Source: a virus. Taken from it: a stretch of 28,130 nucleotides of DNA. The notes under the pieces are model-generated. The model was given only the letters and a program-made list of their open reading frames with translations. It ran no database searches and was not told where the DNA came from. Positions 16,374 through 21,627 of this stretch are shown one piece after another. How positions within the stretch are numbered: the first letter of the stretch is position 1; each line of letters opens with the position of its first letter. Location of the stretch: the IMG/VR virus record IMGVR_UViG_3300010149_000106, positions 1 to 28,130 of that record, one strand, 5' to 3'. The translations under genes and the position numbers were made by a program.

Positions 16374-16703
16374 ATGATTGAAATTAATTCTCTCAGAGCA
16401 CAGCTCGTCAAAAAGATTGGCGATAACAAGAAGAATGGTCAGAAGTACAAGAAAAACGTTTTCGTTATTCATGCACCGAACCATCCTGCGCCGGAAGGAC
16501 TATGCATTATCGATGCCTTTCATACCAAGGCTCTTTACCAAATGATTGGTGAGGCCAAGGTGGACAGGCTGAGACAAGGCGTAAACTTTCCTGCAGTGCA
16601 GCAGACGAATGATGGCGATTGGATGCGCATCACAGTGCGTCCGAAGGTTAACGACCCTAGAAAGTCGTACTTCGACATCACACCCTGCTCAGCTCCTAAG
16701 TGA
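16374..16703 (+). CDS. First gene of the early arm, unknown function
   Basis: 109 residues from the ATG at 16374 (MIEINSLRAQLVKKIGDNKK). Contains KKNVFVIHAPNHPAPEGLCI and MIGEAKVDRLRQGVNFPAVQ, then DWMRITVRPKVNDPRKSYFD. No domain recognised. The frame is open back to an ATG at 16257 that would add 39 residues including PPPCSACKG; that start coincides with the minus-strand ATG on the same CATG and leaves no room for divergent promoters, so the internal start is preferred. First gene of the plus-strand operon and followed by two hairpins. Confidence 0.6.
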   Translation: MIEINSLRAQLVKKIGDNKKNGQKYKKNVFVIHAPNHPAPEGLCIIDAFHTKALYQMIGEAKVDRLRQGVNFPAVQQTNDGDWMRITVRPKVNDPRKSYFDITPCSAPK

Positions 16704-16738
16704 TTACGGGGGGCTAACAACCCCCTTAACGCATCACT
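16699..16738 (+). terminator. Hairpin with GGGGG/CCCCC core after the first early gene
   Basis: Starts at the stop codon: GGGGG (16709-16713) pairs CCCCC (16721-16725) around a 7-base loop, and the outer arms AGTGAT (16699-16704) and ATCACT (16733-16738) also pair across an internal loop. No T-run follows, so this is a weak intrinsic terminator or an RNA stability element rather than a classic terminator. Confidence 0.4.
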
Positions 16739-16752
16739 ATCATCAGCACGAC

Positions 16753-16796
16753 AACACTGCATGCATTCTCATACCAGGGAGTGTGTGCAGTGTTTT
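16753..16796 (+). terminator. Second hairpin with short T-run
   Basis: AACACTGCATGCA (16753-16765) pairs TGTGTGCAGTGTT (16782-16794), a 13-base stem with two G-T wobbles and a 16-base loop, followed by a few T (16793-16796). Together with the hairpin at 16699-16738 it occupies the 155-base gap between two early genes. Termination, attenuation or mRNA processing are all possible. Confidence 0.45.
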
Positions 16797-16858
16797 CAAT
16801 GAATTTGGGTATTCAACACGACAAAACTTTCATTGATATAAACTTTACAACTACTCTC

Positions 16859-17080
16859 ATGAACATTGAAGCAAGACAAAAACGTGAAGAGCTATGCTCT
16901 ACATTACAGCAACAGCATACCACAGCATGGAATGAGTACCACATGTTGGTGCAAGATCTAAAGCAGCACATCCCTTCAGATAAGCAGGATGAGGTTATGA
17001 CTATCGTGAAGCGCATGTGTGATGCACACGGCAAAGTCATGGTAGCTAACCATCGCTACGAGGAAACAATGAAATCTTGA
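16859..17080 (+). CDS. Small helical early protein, unknown
   Basis: 73 residues from ATG 16859: MNIEARQKREELCSTLQQQH, then TTAWNEYHMLVQDLKQHIPS and a closing helix HGKVMVANHRYEETMKS. Mostly amphipathic helix with coiled-coil character. A GTG at 16781 would extend it into the preceding hairpin and is unlikely. No family recognised. The next gene starts 17 bases after its stop. Confidence 0.6.
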   Translation: MNIEARQKREELCSTLQQQHTTAWNEYHMLVQDLKQHIPSDKQDEVMTIVKRMCDAHGKVMVANHRYEETMKS

Positions 17081-17097
17081 ACACAACAAGCAAGACA

Positions 17098-17688
17098 ATG
17101 GGTATAGTATACTTAGGGATATTCCTACCACAGAAATCTATTGACCAGCTATTGGTTCCAATAGACACAAACATCAAGCATCCACACATTACCATGAAGT
17201 ACTATGGTACATGGAATCTTGATAGGCTATCTGAAGAAGATCACAGTAAAGTAGGAATACATACTGAGATACATCCTTGGGCTATGATTACCTCTAAGGA
17301 TATTGATGTCCTTATATGTAGAAGGAGTCATGAAGGGATGGGTGATATGCCGCATGTCACTCTGCGGGCGTCTAATGGTGCTTTGCCTGTGAACTCTAAC
17401 AAGTACACAGAAGCATACACTAAGATATTCAAGGCTAGGGTATTCGACTCTAGTCCTCTTGGTGATGCTCAATACGAAGCCCTAGACTTCTTTGCCAAAG
17501 AGCATCCAGATGCTAAAATCTTCAAGTATGGTACTATTTCACCCATTGCCGCAAGGTGGGGTGTATATACTAGCGAAGGTGTTAAGTATCAACTGCCATC
17601 TAAAAGACTGCCAGGCCCAGATACAATAAGTATCCACCATCCAGACAACTGGAGGTGTATCGAGCCTGAGTATGATGCATATGACTAA
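17098..17688 (+). CDS. 2H phosphoesterase superfamily protein (cyclic phosphodiesterase-like)
   Basis: 196 residues from ATG 17098 (MGIVYLGIFLPQKSIDQLLV). It carries two H-x-T signatures in the right context: HPHITMKYYGT (H30, T32) and MPHVTLRASNG (H86, T88), about 56 residues apart, with hydrophobic strands before each. That is the defining pair of the 2H superfamily (LigT/CPDase/AKAP7/Acb1-like), enzymes that open 2',3'-cyclic phosphates or 2'-5' linkages. C-terminal ~70 residues (DAKIFKYGTISPIAARWGVY...) are an extra region of unknown role. Two genes later comes a polynucleotide-kinase-like protein, so RNA end healing is a reasonable guess; an anti-defence cyclic-nucleotide hydrolase is the main alternative. 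A TTG start at 17077 would overlap the previous stop and is less likely. Confidence 0.7.
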   Translation: MGIVYLGIFLPQKSIDQLLVPIDTNIKHPHITMKYYGTWNLDRLSEEDHSKVGIHTEIHPWAMITSKDIDVLICRRSHEGMGDMPHVTLRASNGALPVNSNKYTEAYTKIFKARVFDSSPLGDAQYEALDFFAKEHPDAKIFKYGTISPIAARWGVYTSEGVKYQLPSKRLPGPDTISIHHPDNWRCIEPEYDAYD

Positions 17689-17692
17689 TAAC

Positions 17693-17902
17693 ATGATTAT
17701 GAAGAACAACGCTATTCTTACAGCACTAGTCTCTTTTATTACATGTATCTATACATGTACCATTGGACTACTCGTAGGTCTCATCAACTCTGATGACCTA
17801 CATCCTGACCCCAACGCAACACTTCTATTGGCTCTCATTGGAGGGCTAATAGTTGTGTGCCTATGGATTGCTTTAGCATCTGCCAACAACAAAGAATCTT
17901 AA
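17693..17902 (+). CDS. Small membrane protein with two transmembrane segments
   Basis: About 69 residues. Two hydrophobic spans (roughly ILTALVSFITCIYTCTIGLL and ATLLLALIGGLIVVCLWIAL) separated by a short acidic loop NSDDLHPDPN form a helical hairpin. There are several in-frame ATGs (17672, 17675, 17681, 17693, 17699); 17693 is the first after the preceding stop at 17688. The next gene begins with ATG two bases after its stop (TAATCATG). Function unknown; a holin cannot be excluded but early-arm position argues against it. Confidence 0.65.
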   Translation: MIMKNNAILTALVSFITCIYTCTIGLLVGLINSDDLHPDPNATLLLALIGGLIVVCLWIALASANNKES

Positions 17903-17904
17903 TC

Positions 17905-18573
17905 ATGTTAATACATCAAGTAATTATCTTACGAGGTCTGCCCGGTGCCGGTAAAACTACCGTGGCTTCTACCTTAGCATTAGCGTCACGTGGTACAATA
18001 TGCTCTGCTGACCAATACATGGTTGACAGCAATGGCGAGTACCACTTCGACCCAAAGCGACTGAAAGATTGTCATAACCTCTGCTTCGATAAATTCTGCA
18101 AAGAGTTAACCAATGCAGTTCAAGACAAGCATTACGACCTTCGTAATCAGGCGTACACTATCATTGTAGATAACACCAACACTCAGTATTGGGAGTTCCA
18201 GAAGTATATCAACAAAGTAGCGAACGTGAATCTTCTGCTGAAAGAACTCGGCTCTAGCGACAAATTCATTGTTACTCAGCTCATCGTCGAGAATCCATCA
18301 GGATTTCAGTCTACACATGATGTTCCTAGTGCTACTATCGCCGCGATGAAAGACCGGTTTGAGGTTTATTTAGGTCCAGACCATCAGCTTAGTGACTGTC
18401 AGGAAGAACAGGTTCAAGAACATCCACCTTACGAAGAAGACGAGTGTGTAGGGTGTGGCAATTTGTATGATGTCAATGACCCACATTGTGAATGCACTGA
18501 TCGCGAGGAGCAAGCTCAGGCTATGATGACCGAAGACATGCAAGATTCTATAGACCCTGACTATGATGAATAA
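17905..18573 (+). CDS. P-loop polynucleotide kinase-like protein (N4BP2/AAA_33 type)
   Basis: 222 residues from ATG 17905. Walker A is RGLPGAGKTT (10-19), followed by CSADQYM (33-39), IIVDNTNTQYW (87-95) and THDVPSATIAAMKDRFE (~137-153). The combination of S-x-D-x-Y/F, V-D-N-T-N and H-x-V-P-x-x-x-I-x-x-M-x-x-R-F is typical of the polynucleotide kinase branch of P-loop NTPases (N4BP2-like, T4 Pnkp kinase domain), which phosphorylates 5'-OH ends. The C-terminus is acidic with a four-Cys cluster (CVGCGNLYDVNDPHCEC, ~182-198) that could bind zinc. No phosphatase domain is attached. A longer frame starts at 17857 but the ATG at 17905 follows the previous stop neatly. Partner of the 2H protein is plausible. 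Confidence 0.75.
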   Translation: MLIHQVIILRGLPGAGKTTVASTLALASRGTICSADQYMVDSNGEYHFDPKRLKDCHNLCFDKFCKELTNAVQDKHYDLRNQAYTIIVDNTNTQYWEFQKYINKVANVNLLLKELGSSDKFIVTQLIVENPSGFQSTHDVPSATIAAMKDRFEVYLGPDHQLSDCQEEQVQEHPPYEEDECVGCGNLYDVNDPHCECTDREEQAQAMMTEDMQDSIDPDYDE

Positions 18574-18883
18574 GACTCTAACTAAAATGAGTAGTAGACA
18601 GATTCAACACATCTTACGTGATGAGCTTAGGAATCAAAAGCTCAAGCACAGGTCTATGGCATATTTAGCTGACCGGCATCTGTCAGAACTAAAGAAGTAT
18701 GCAGCCCTTAAAAACTTTGAGCAAATAGATATTCAATCTCGTTTGCACTCTGAGTTTTGCCGAGAGCAACATATATCTAGTGTTGAAATCACGCGTTTAG
18801 AGAAAGAGCTGAAATATCAGCAACCTGCACCCAACAGAGTTGCTAAGTTTGTGATGAAACTTAAGATGAGGTTTAACCTATAA
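18563..18883 (+). CDS. Small helical early protein, unknown
   Basis: Up to 106 residues starting at ATG 18563 (MMNKTLTKMSSRQIQHILRD), with an alternative ATG at 18587. It is charged and helical (RNQKLKHRSMAYLADRHLSE, later EITRLEKELKYQQ) and ends in a basic segment (RVAKFVMKLKMRFNL) that could touch nucleic acid or membrane. Overlaps the kinase-like gene by 11 bases, so the two are probably co-translated. It is the last gene before the structured non-coding block. Confidence 0.6.
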   Translation: MMNKTLTKMSSRQIQHILRDELRNQKLKHRSMAYLADRHLSELKKYAALKNFEQIDIQSRLHSEFCREQHISSVEITRLEKELKYQQPAPNRVAKFVMKLKMRFNL

Positions 18884-19140
18884 CATTGTATGATGCCTTG
18901 CCTAGGCACCTCAATCTTAAGTAACACGGGGTTTGACTGTGCCTTGTTACCCAATTCAGTTACTATCTAAAAGTCCTACGCTAATCAATCGTAGGCATTA
19001 TTTATCAGTCAAGCAATAGTGTACGTGTTACCGCTTGATGTATAGACCACGTACCTGTCCCAGCTTGGACAGCTTAGTCATAGTTAGAGGGGGTGTAGCT
19101 GTTAGTGACGACTACGGTCTCAGTACACCCCTTCCATTTC
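18884..19140 (+). ncRNA. Structured non-coding block upstream of a tRNA-like element
   Basis: No convincing ORF lies in 18884-19251. Read 5' to 3' on the plus strand: TGCCTAGGCA palindrome (18899-18908); stem GTAACA (18921-18926) with TGTTAC (18945-18950) continued by GG/CC after one mismatch; perfect 6-bp stem CCTACG (18975-18980)/CGTAGG (18990-18995) with a 9-base loop; a pseudoknot (listed separately); perfect 6-bp stem CTGTCC (19055-19060)/GGACAG (19067-19072); and 8-bp stem GGGGTGTA (19090-19097)/TACACCCC (19124-19131) continued by CTG/CAG. So many exact stems in 260 bases argues for a structured transcript. Strand is inferred from flanking genes and the tRNA-like element. No own promoter was found. 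Confidence 0.55.
19008..19054 (+). ncRNA. H-type pseudoknot
   Basis: Stem 1: TCAAGC (19009-19014) with GCTTGA (19033-19038), extendable by a G-T pair at 19008/19039. Stem 2: GTACGTG (19021-19027) with CACGTAC (19048-19054). The order 1-2-1'-2' makes the stems interlock, with connecting loops of 6, 5 and 9 bases, sizes that allow an H-type fold. A perfect 6-bp hairpin starts on the very next base (19055) and could stack on stem 2. Confidence 0.6.
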
Positions 19141-19222
19141 AGCACAGTCAGGTTTGATAAGCATTTCATTTCATCAGAATGGATTACAAAATGCTTATGT
19201 GGTTCAATTCCACACTGTGCTC
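19141..19222 (+). ncRNA. tRNA-like RNA without a D-stem
   Basis: Acceptor stem AGCACAG (19141-19147) pairs exactly with CTGTGCT (19215-19221), followed by a discriminator C and no encoded CCA. Immediately before it is a perfect T-arm: TGTGG, loop TTCAATT, CCACA (19198-19214), matching the GGTTCRANYCC box. Between them, instead of D and anticodon arms, are an 11-base single strand TCAGGTTTGAT containing GG, and one long hairpin: AAGCATTT-CATT pairs AATG and AAATGCTT with a 7-base side bulge and a 7-base loop TCATCAG. C rather than T at the position equivalent to 33 and the lack of a D-stem make decoding unlikely. Acceptor, T-arm and long second stem resemble the tRNA-like domain of tmRNA. Confidence 0.6.
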
Positions 19223-19251
19223 AATCAACTAAAACATCGAATACACACAAG

Positions 19252-19767
19252 ATGGATATCAGCAAAACAAAGTTCATTAAGAACCTAGTGTTCAAACAGA
19301 GAAGCTACATCGAAGGAGGCAAAGTGTCTTACGGTGACAACCAGAGACACATCAACTATCAAGCTTGGCTTCACCTTCCAAACAAGTACAAGCTCTCAAT
19401 TATCACTGGCCCTGTTGGGACAGGACTAAAATCTGTTCCTAACGTCTATGAAATTGGGTTCTTCTCTTCACTTCATGGAGAGATGATTAAGGCACACAAA
19501 GAGGTGTACTGTTTCACCAACAAAGAAGGTGTAGAGAAGGAAGTTATTGACTACGATAGCACTGCTGGCTACTTCACTCTTGAAGGGCTTGAAGAATACC
19601 TCGTAGAGATTAGTGGGCGTCCAACTCGTACCATCGAAATGGAGATCGAAGAGGGTTACCTCTGTTCAGTACATAAGACAGAGTTAGAATACTCTACCAA
19701 TAGCCAAGTAATGGAACGCGTGTGTCCTAAATGCGAACCTGGACTCTTTAAATCTGAAGCCGAGTAA
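19252..19767 (+). CDS. Early protein with C-terminal Cys/His cluster, unknown
   Basis: 171 residues from ATG 19252 (MDISKTKFIKNLVFKQRSYI). The middle has IITGPVGTGLKSVPNVYEIG and FFSSLHGEMIKAHKEVYCFT. The last 40 residues contain CSVH (about 135-138) and CPKC (about 160-163), a spacing that could form a zinc ribbon. The longest frame starts at 19105 but runs through the tRNA-like element and is rejected. Followed by the RadC-like gene two bases after its stop. No family recognised. Confidence 0.7.
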   Translation: MDISKTKFIKNLVFKQRSYIEGGKVSYGDNQRHINYQAWLHLPNKYKLSIITGPVGTGLKSVPNVYEIGFFSSLHGEMIKAHKEVYCFTNKEGVEKEVIDYDSTAGYFTLEGLEEYLVEISGRPTRTIEMEIEEGYLCSVHKTELEYSTNSQVMERVCPKCEPGLFKSEAE

Positions 19768-19769
19768 TC

Positions 19770-20234
19770 ATGAAAACTATTAAAGAAGATATCTTTTTAG
19801 GATGGACAGCAGGTGAACTAGCTATAACATACAAAAGGGCAGCGCTAGATGGACCAACCATCAAAGCACCTGAGCATACTATCAAACTACTACGTAGATG
19901 CTACTCAGATACTATTGAGATACGTGAGTCAGCTATATGCATAGGTATATCCCGCGCTAATAGAATACGCTCAGTATTTATAGTAGGGGAAGGCGGTACA
20001 GCCGGATGCGTGATTGACCCTAAGCTAGTATTCAGCAGACTGCTGCTAGAAAACTGCTCTGCCTTTATCTTATCTCACAACCATCCTAGTGGCAACACAA
20101 ACCCTAGTATGGCAGATAAGAAATTGACACGTGATTTTCGAGCTTGTGGTAAAGTACTCGACATACCCTTGCTCGACCACATAATAGTCACCGACAACTC
20201 ACACTTCTCGTTTGCTACACACGATATGCTATAA
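19770..20234 (+). CDS. RadC-like JAMM/MPN-domain protein
   Basis: 154 residues, the length of the RadC catalytic domain alone, without the N-terminal helix-hairpin-helix of bacterial RadC. JAMM motif is present: an upstream acidic residue in IEIRESAICIGISRANRI (~E53), then SHNHPSGNTNPSMAD (H103, H105, S107, D116), which bind zinc in the family. C-terminal segment IPLLDHIIVTDNSHFSF matches RadC. RadC proteins are common in phages and mobile elements, where a role at replication forks or in anti-defence has been suggested but is unsettled. It lies in an early operon with nucleic acid enzymes. Confidence 0.88.
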   Translation: MKTIKEDIFLGWTAGELAITYKRAALDGPTIKAPEHTIKLLRRCYSDTIEIRESAICIGISRANRIRSVFIVGEGGTAGCVIDPKLVFSRLLLENCSAFILSHNHPSGNTNPSMADKKLTRDFRACGKVLDIPLLDHIIVTDNSHFSFATHDML

Positions 20235-20244
20235 CACTATCATC

Positions 20245-20508
20245 ATGCCGCATCCTAAACTCACTCCGACACTCAAGTCCAAGTATCAAAACAAATGGTA
20301 CAAGGCCTTAGTAGACAAGATCCAAAAGGATCCCAATGTTCCAGATTGCGAAAGAGTTCAACTCAAACAAGGGTATATATTCATTTCTCGTGCTGTAGAA
20401 CTTGTATTCGAGCACAGCGCAGAAGCACATGCTCTTCTACTAGAACTAAATGAACAGGAACACCTGGATACAGATCCAGATGCTACTCGTCTTTTTGATC
20501 CGCAATAA
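20245..20508 (+). CDS. Small early protein, unknown
   Basis: 87 residues from ATG 20245 (MPHPKLTPTLKSKYQNKWYK), ten bases after the RadC-like stop. Contains VQLKQGYIFISRAVELVFEH and an acidic end (EQEHLDTDPDATRLFDPQ). A longer frame from 20212 overlaps the RadC-like gene and is less likely. Its last 26 bases overlap the tail of an antisense gene (20483-20659), so the two genes are convergent and share 3' ends. No family recognised. Confidence 0.6.
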   Translation: MPHPKLTPTLKSKYQNKWYKALVDKIQKDPNVPDCERVQLKQGYIFISRAVELVFEHSAEAHALLLELNEQEHLDTDPDATRLFDPQ

Positions 20509-20659
20509 CTCTATTTCGGAGATACGCTAGTTCTTGATGAAGCTCTCCTATCATTTGTATGAGCTTTAAGTTTTGCTGACGCAACTCATCTATTGTTGAT
20601 TCCAAATGCTGGATTCTATCCATCATTTTCAGTATAAGTTTCGTCTTCTTAAACATCAT
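20483..20659 (-). CDS. Small antisense coiled-coil protein
   Basis: A 58-residue minus-strand ORF fills the 190-base gap between two plus genes. It reads MMFKKTKLILKMMDRIQHLE, then STIDELRQQNLKLIQMIGEL and HQELAYLRNRVIADQKDE. The heptad pattern (I-x-x-L-x-x-x-I-x-x-L) is a clear leucine-zipper-like coiled coil, and the codons give no sign of random sequence. Upstream on the minus strand is TATTTTTG (20677-20670), an exact TAnnTTTG element 11 bases before the ATG. The coding stop lies inside the plus-strand gene at 20508. Function unknown; small coiled coils of this kind may be regulators or structural adaptors. Confidence 0.6.
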   Translation of the reverse strand: MMFKKTKLILKMMDRIQHLESTIDELRQQNLKLIQMIGELHQELAYLRNRVIADQKDE

Positions 20660-20698
20660 TGCAGAGTATTCTCAAAAATACGATAATTATAGTAAACT

Positions 20699-20989
20699 AT
20701 GACGTCTATACTTCAAACAGCTGAGCGCAAACACATGCATTCTATTGTTCAATCATATGAATCTATCAGAATAAACTTAATATTAGTTTACCTCTTGATT
20801 TTTCTGTGTCTACTTTCTATGTGCCTGTTTGCCCTTATAAGCAAATCATACACTGCAGATCTGTGTATACAATTCGTACACTCCCTAGGTTTTTTGTATA
20901 TTGGTATTCGGTATGCTCATACCCGCATACTGCTGAAAAAAGCAAAAGAACAATATGACGTTGCCTTCGAAACCAGAGGTGTCCTCTGA
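20699..20989 (+). CDS. Small membrane protein with two transmembrane helices
   Basis: 96 residues. After a polar N-terminal helix (LQTAERKHMHSIVQSYESIR) come two hydrophobic spans, about INLILVYLLIFLCLLSMCLF and CIQFVHSLGFLYIGIRY, then a basic amphipathic tail (RILLKKAKEQYDVAFETRG). No family recognised. It starts 39 bases from the divergent antisense gene (20659), so the promoters of both must be in that A/T-rich interval. Its 3' end overlaps the next small ORF by 35 bases. Confidence 0.6.
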   Translation: MTSILQTAERKHMHSIVQSYESIRINLILVYLLIFLCLLSMCLFALISKSYTADLCIQFVHSLGFLYIGIRYAHTRILLKKAKEQYDVAFETRGVL

Positions 20990-21122
20990 ACCAGTACGAA
21001 TTTATACTTACTTCCGCAGCGGAGTAGAATTGATTAGCCCCTCTCTGAATATTTCTTTATCCAGGAATGATGGGCATCAACAAGTAACTTACATAGAGTA
21101 CAACTATGATGAACCCTCCTGA
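20955..21122 (+). CDS. Short ORF linking two early genes
   Basis: A 55-residue ORF: MTLPSKPEVSSEPVRIYTYF, then RSGVELISPSLNISLSRNDG and HQQVTYIEYNYDEPS. It overlaps the end of the upstream membrane gene by 35 bases and the start of the downstream gene by 17, filling a gap of 116 bases exactly, and its sequence looks like a small beta-rich protein. Overlapping order is in keeping with the compact organisation of this arm. No family recognised. Confidence 0.5.
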   Translation: MTLPSKPEVSSEPVRIYTYFRSGVELISPSLNISLSRNDGHQQVTYIEYNYDEPS

Positions 21123-21378
21123 TGACCCAGAGCTTAAGCTCTATAGTGGCGACGTATTTTTAACGATATGCGTTGTACACACAAAGACAGAAGCTTCTTC
21201 TATAGAAGAACTAGAGCAAGACACTCTAAAAGCTGTCAGACGTTTGCTTTCTCCTGATAGTTCAGAGATTGCTAGCATCAACATAGAGTTAGAAGACTCT
21301 GATTTAATGCAAGTCAATCGCGAGCCAGACTGGTGGGATAAAGTTGATGAGGCTAGGGATCATCTTAAAAATAAATAA
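21106..21378 (+). CDS. Small acidic early protein, unknown
   Basis: 90 residues, strongly acidic, opening MMNPPDDPELKLYSGDVFLT. Contains ICVVHTKTEASSIEELEQDT and SIELEDSDL-like strands (residues ~62-70, INIELEDSDL), then a C-terminal DWWDKVDEARDHLKNK helix. The layout strand-helix-strand-helix suggests a ferredoxin-like mini-domain. Acidic proteins of this size are common phage inhibitors of host proteins, but nothing specific is visible. Confidence 0.55.
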   Translation: MMNPPDDPELKLYSGDVFLTICVVHTKTEASSIEELEQDTLKAVRRLLSPDSSEIASINIELEDSDLMQVNREPDWWDKVDEARDHLKNK

Positions 21379-21383
21379 TCTAA

Positions 21384-21578
21384 ATGGCTACGATTTTTGA
21401 AAATGTATTCAAATGTGTAGTAGTGCGAGACAAACAATATCGCACTGCTTTCTATTCTCACACAGCAGAACTAGCTAAGCGAGAAGCACGTATTTATGTA
21501 CGTGCAAACAAAGACAAAAACATTACTTATGAAATCACACAGCCTGTACAGGTATTTGTGAATAGGCCATATATCTAA
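21384..21578 (+). CDS. Small basic early protein, unknown
   Basis: 64 residues: MATIFENVFKCVVVRDKQYR, then TAFYSHTAELAKREARIYVR and strands NITYEITQPVQVFVN. A beta-alpha-beta layout with a basic helix. Starts five bases after the previous stop and is the last gene before the intergenic RNA candidate. No family recognised. Confidence 0.55.
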   Translation: MATIFENVFKCVVVRDKQYRTAFYSHTAELAKREARIYVRANKDKNITYEITQPVQVFVNRPYI

Positions 21579-21591
21579 TATCTATATGTAC

Positions 21592-21621
21592 TTGCTCATA
21601 TCAAATAAAGCAGTATATTTG
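21592..21621 (+). promoter_or_regulatory. Bacteroidota-type promoter
   Basis: TTG at 21592-21594 and TATATTTG at 21614-21621 are separated by exactly 19 bases, matching the Bacteroidota sigma factor consensus (TTG/TTTG, N19-21, TAnnTTTG). It lies just after a stop codon in a 187-base gap with no ORF on the plus strand, so it should drive the RNA candidate that follows, starting about 5-7 bases downstream. Confidence 0.6.
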
Positions 21622-21627
21622 ACTGTG

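Noticed and set aside
16293-16484. Minus-strand ORF antisense to the first early gene
   Set aside because: Gly/Phe-rich shadow of the C-rich interval and the plus gene; no support.
18884-19222. Complete tmRNA
   Set aside because: The 5' acceptor strand lies only 50 bases before the T-arm, not at the beginning of the block, and no tag frame in a loop between pseudoknots was found.
19141-19222. Canonical tRNA, including one with a long variable arm or a short anticodon-loop insertion
   Set aside because: No D-stem can be formed, the only 7-base loop has C at position 33, and with AGCAT/ATGCT as anticodon stem the variable region is just two bases and the loop 26 bases.
18884-19222. GOLLD or ROOL large phage-associated RNA
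   Set aside because: These are several hundred bases longer than the available gap; association with a tRNA-like element is the only similarity.
19105-19251. Upstream extension of the 19252 gene
   Set aside because: It would translate straight through the 8-bp hairpin and the tRNA-like element, whose exact stems are better explained as RNA.
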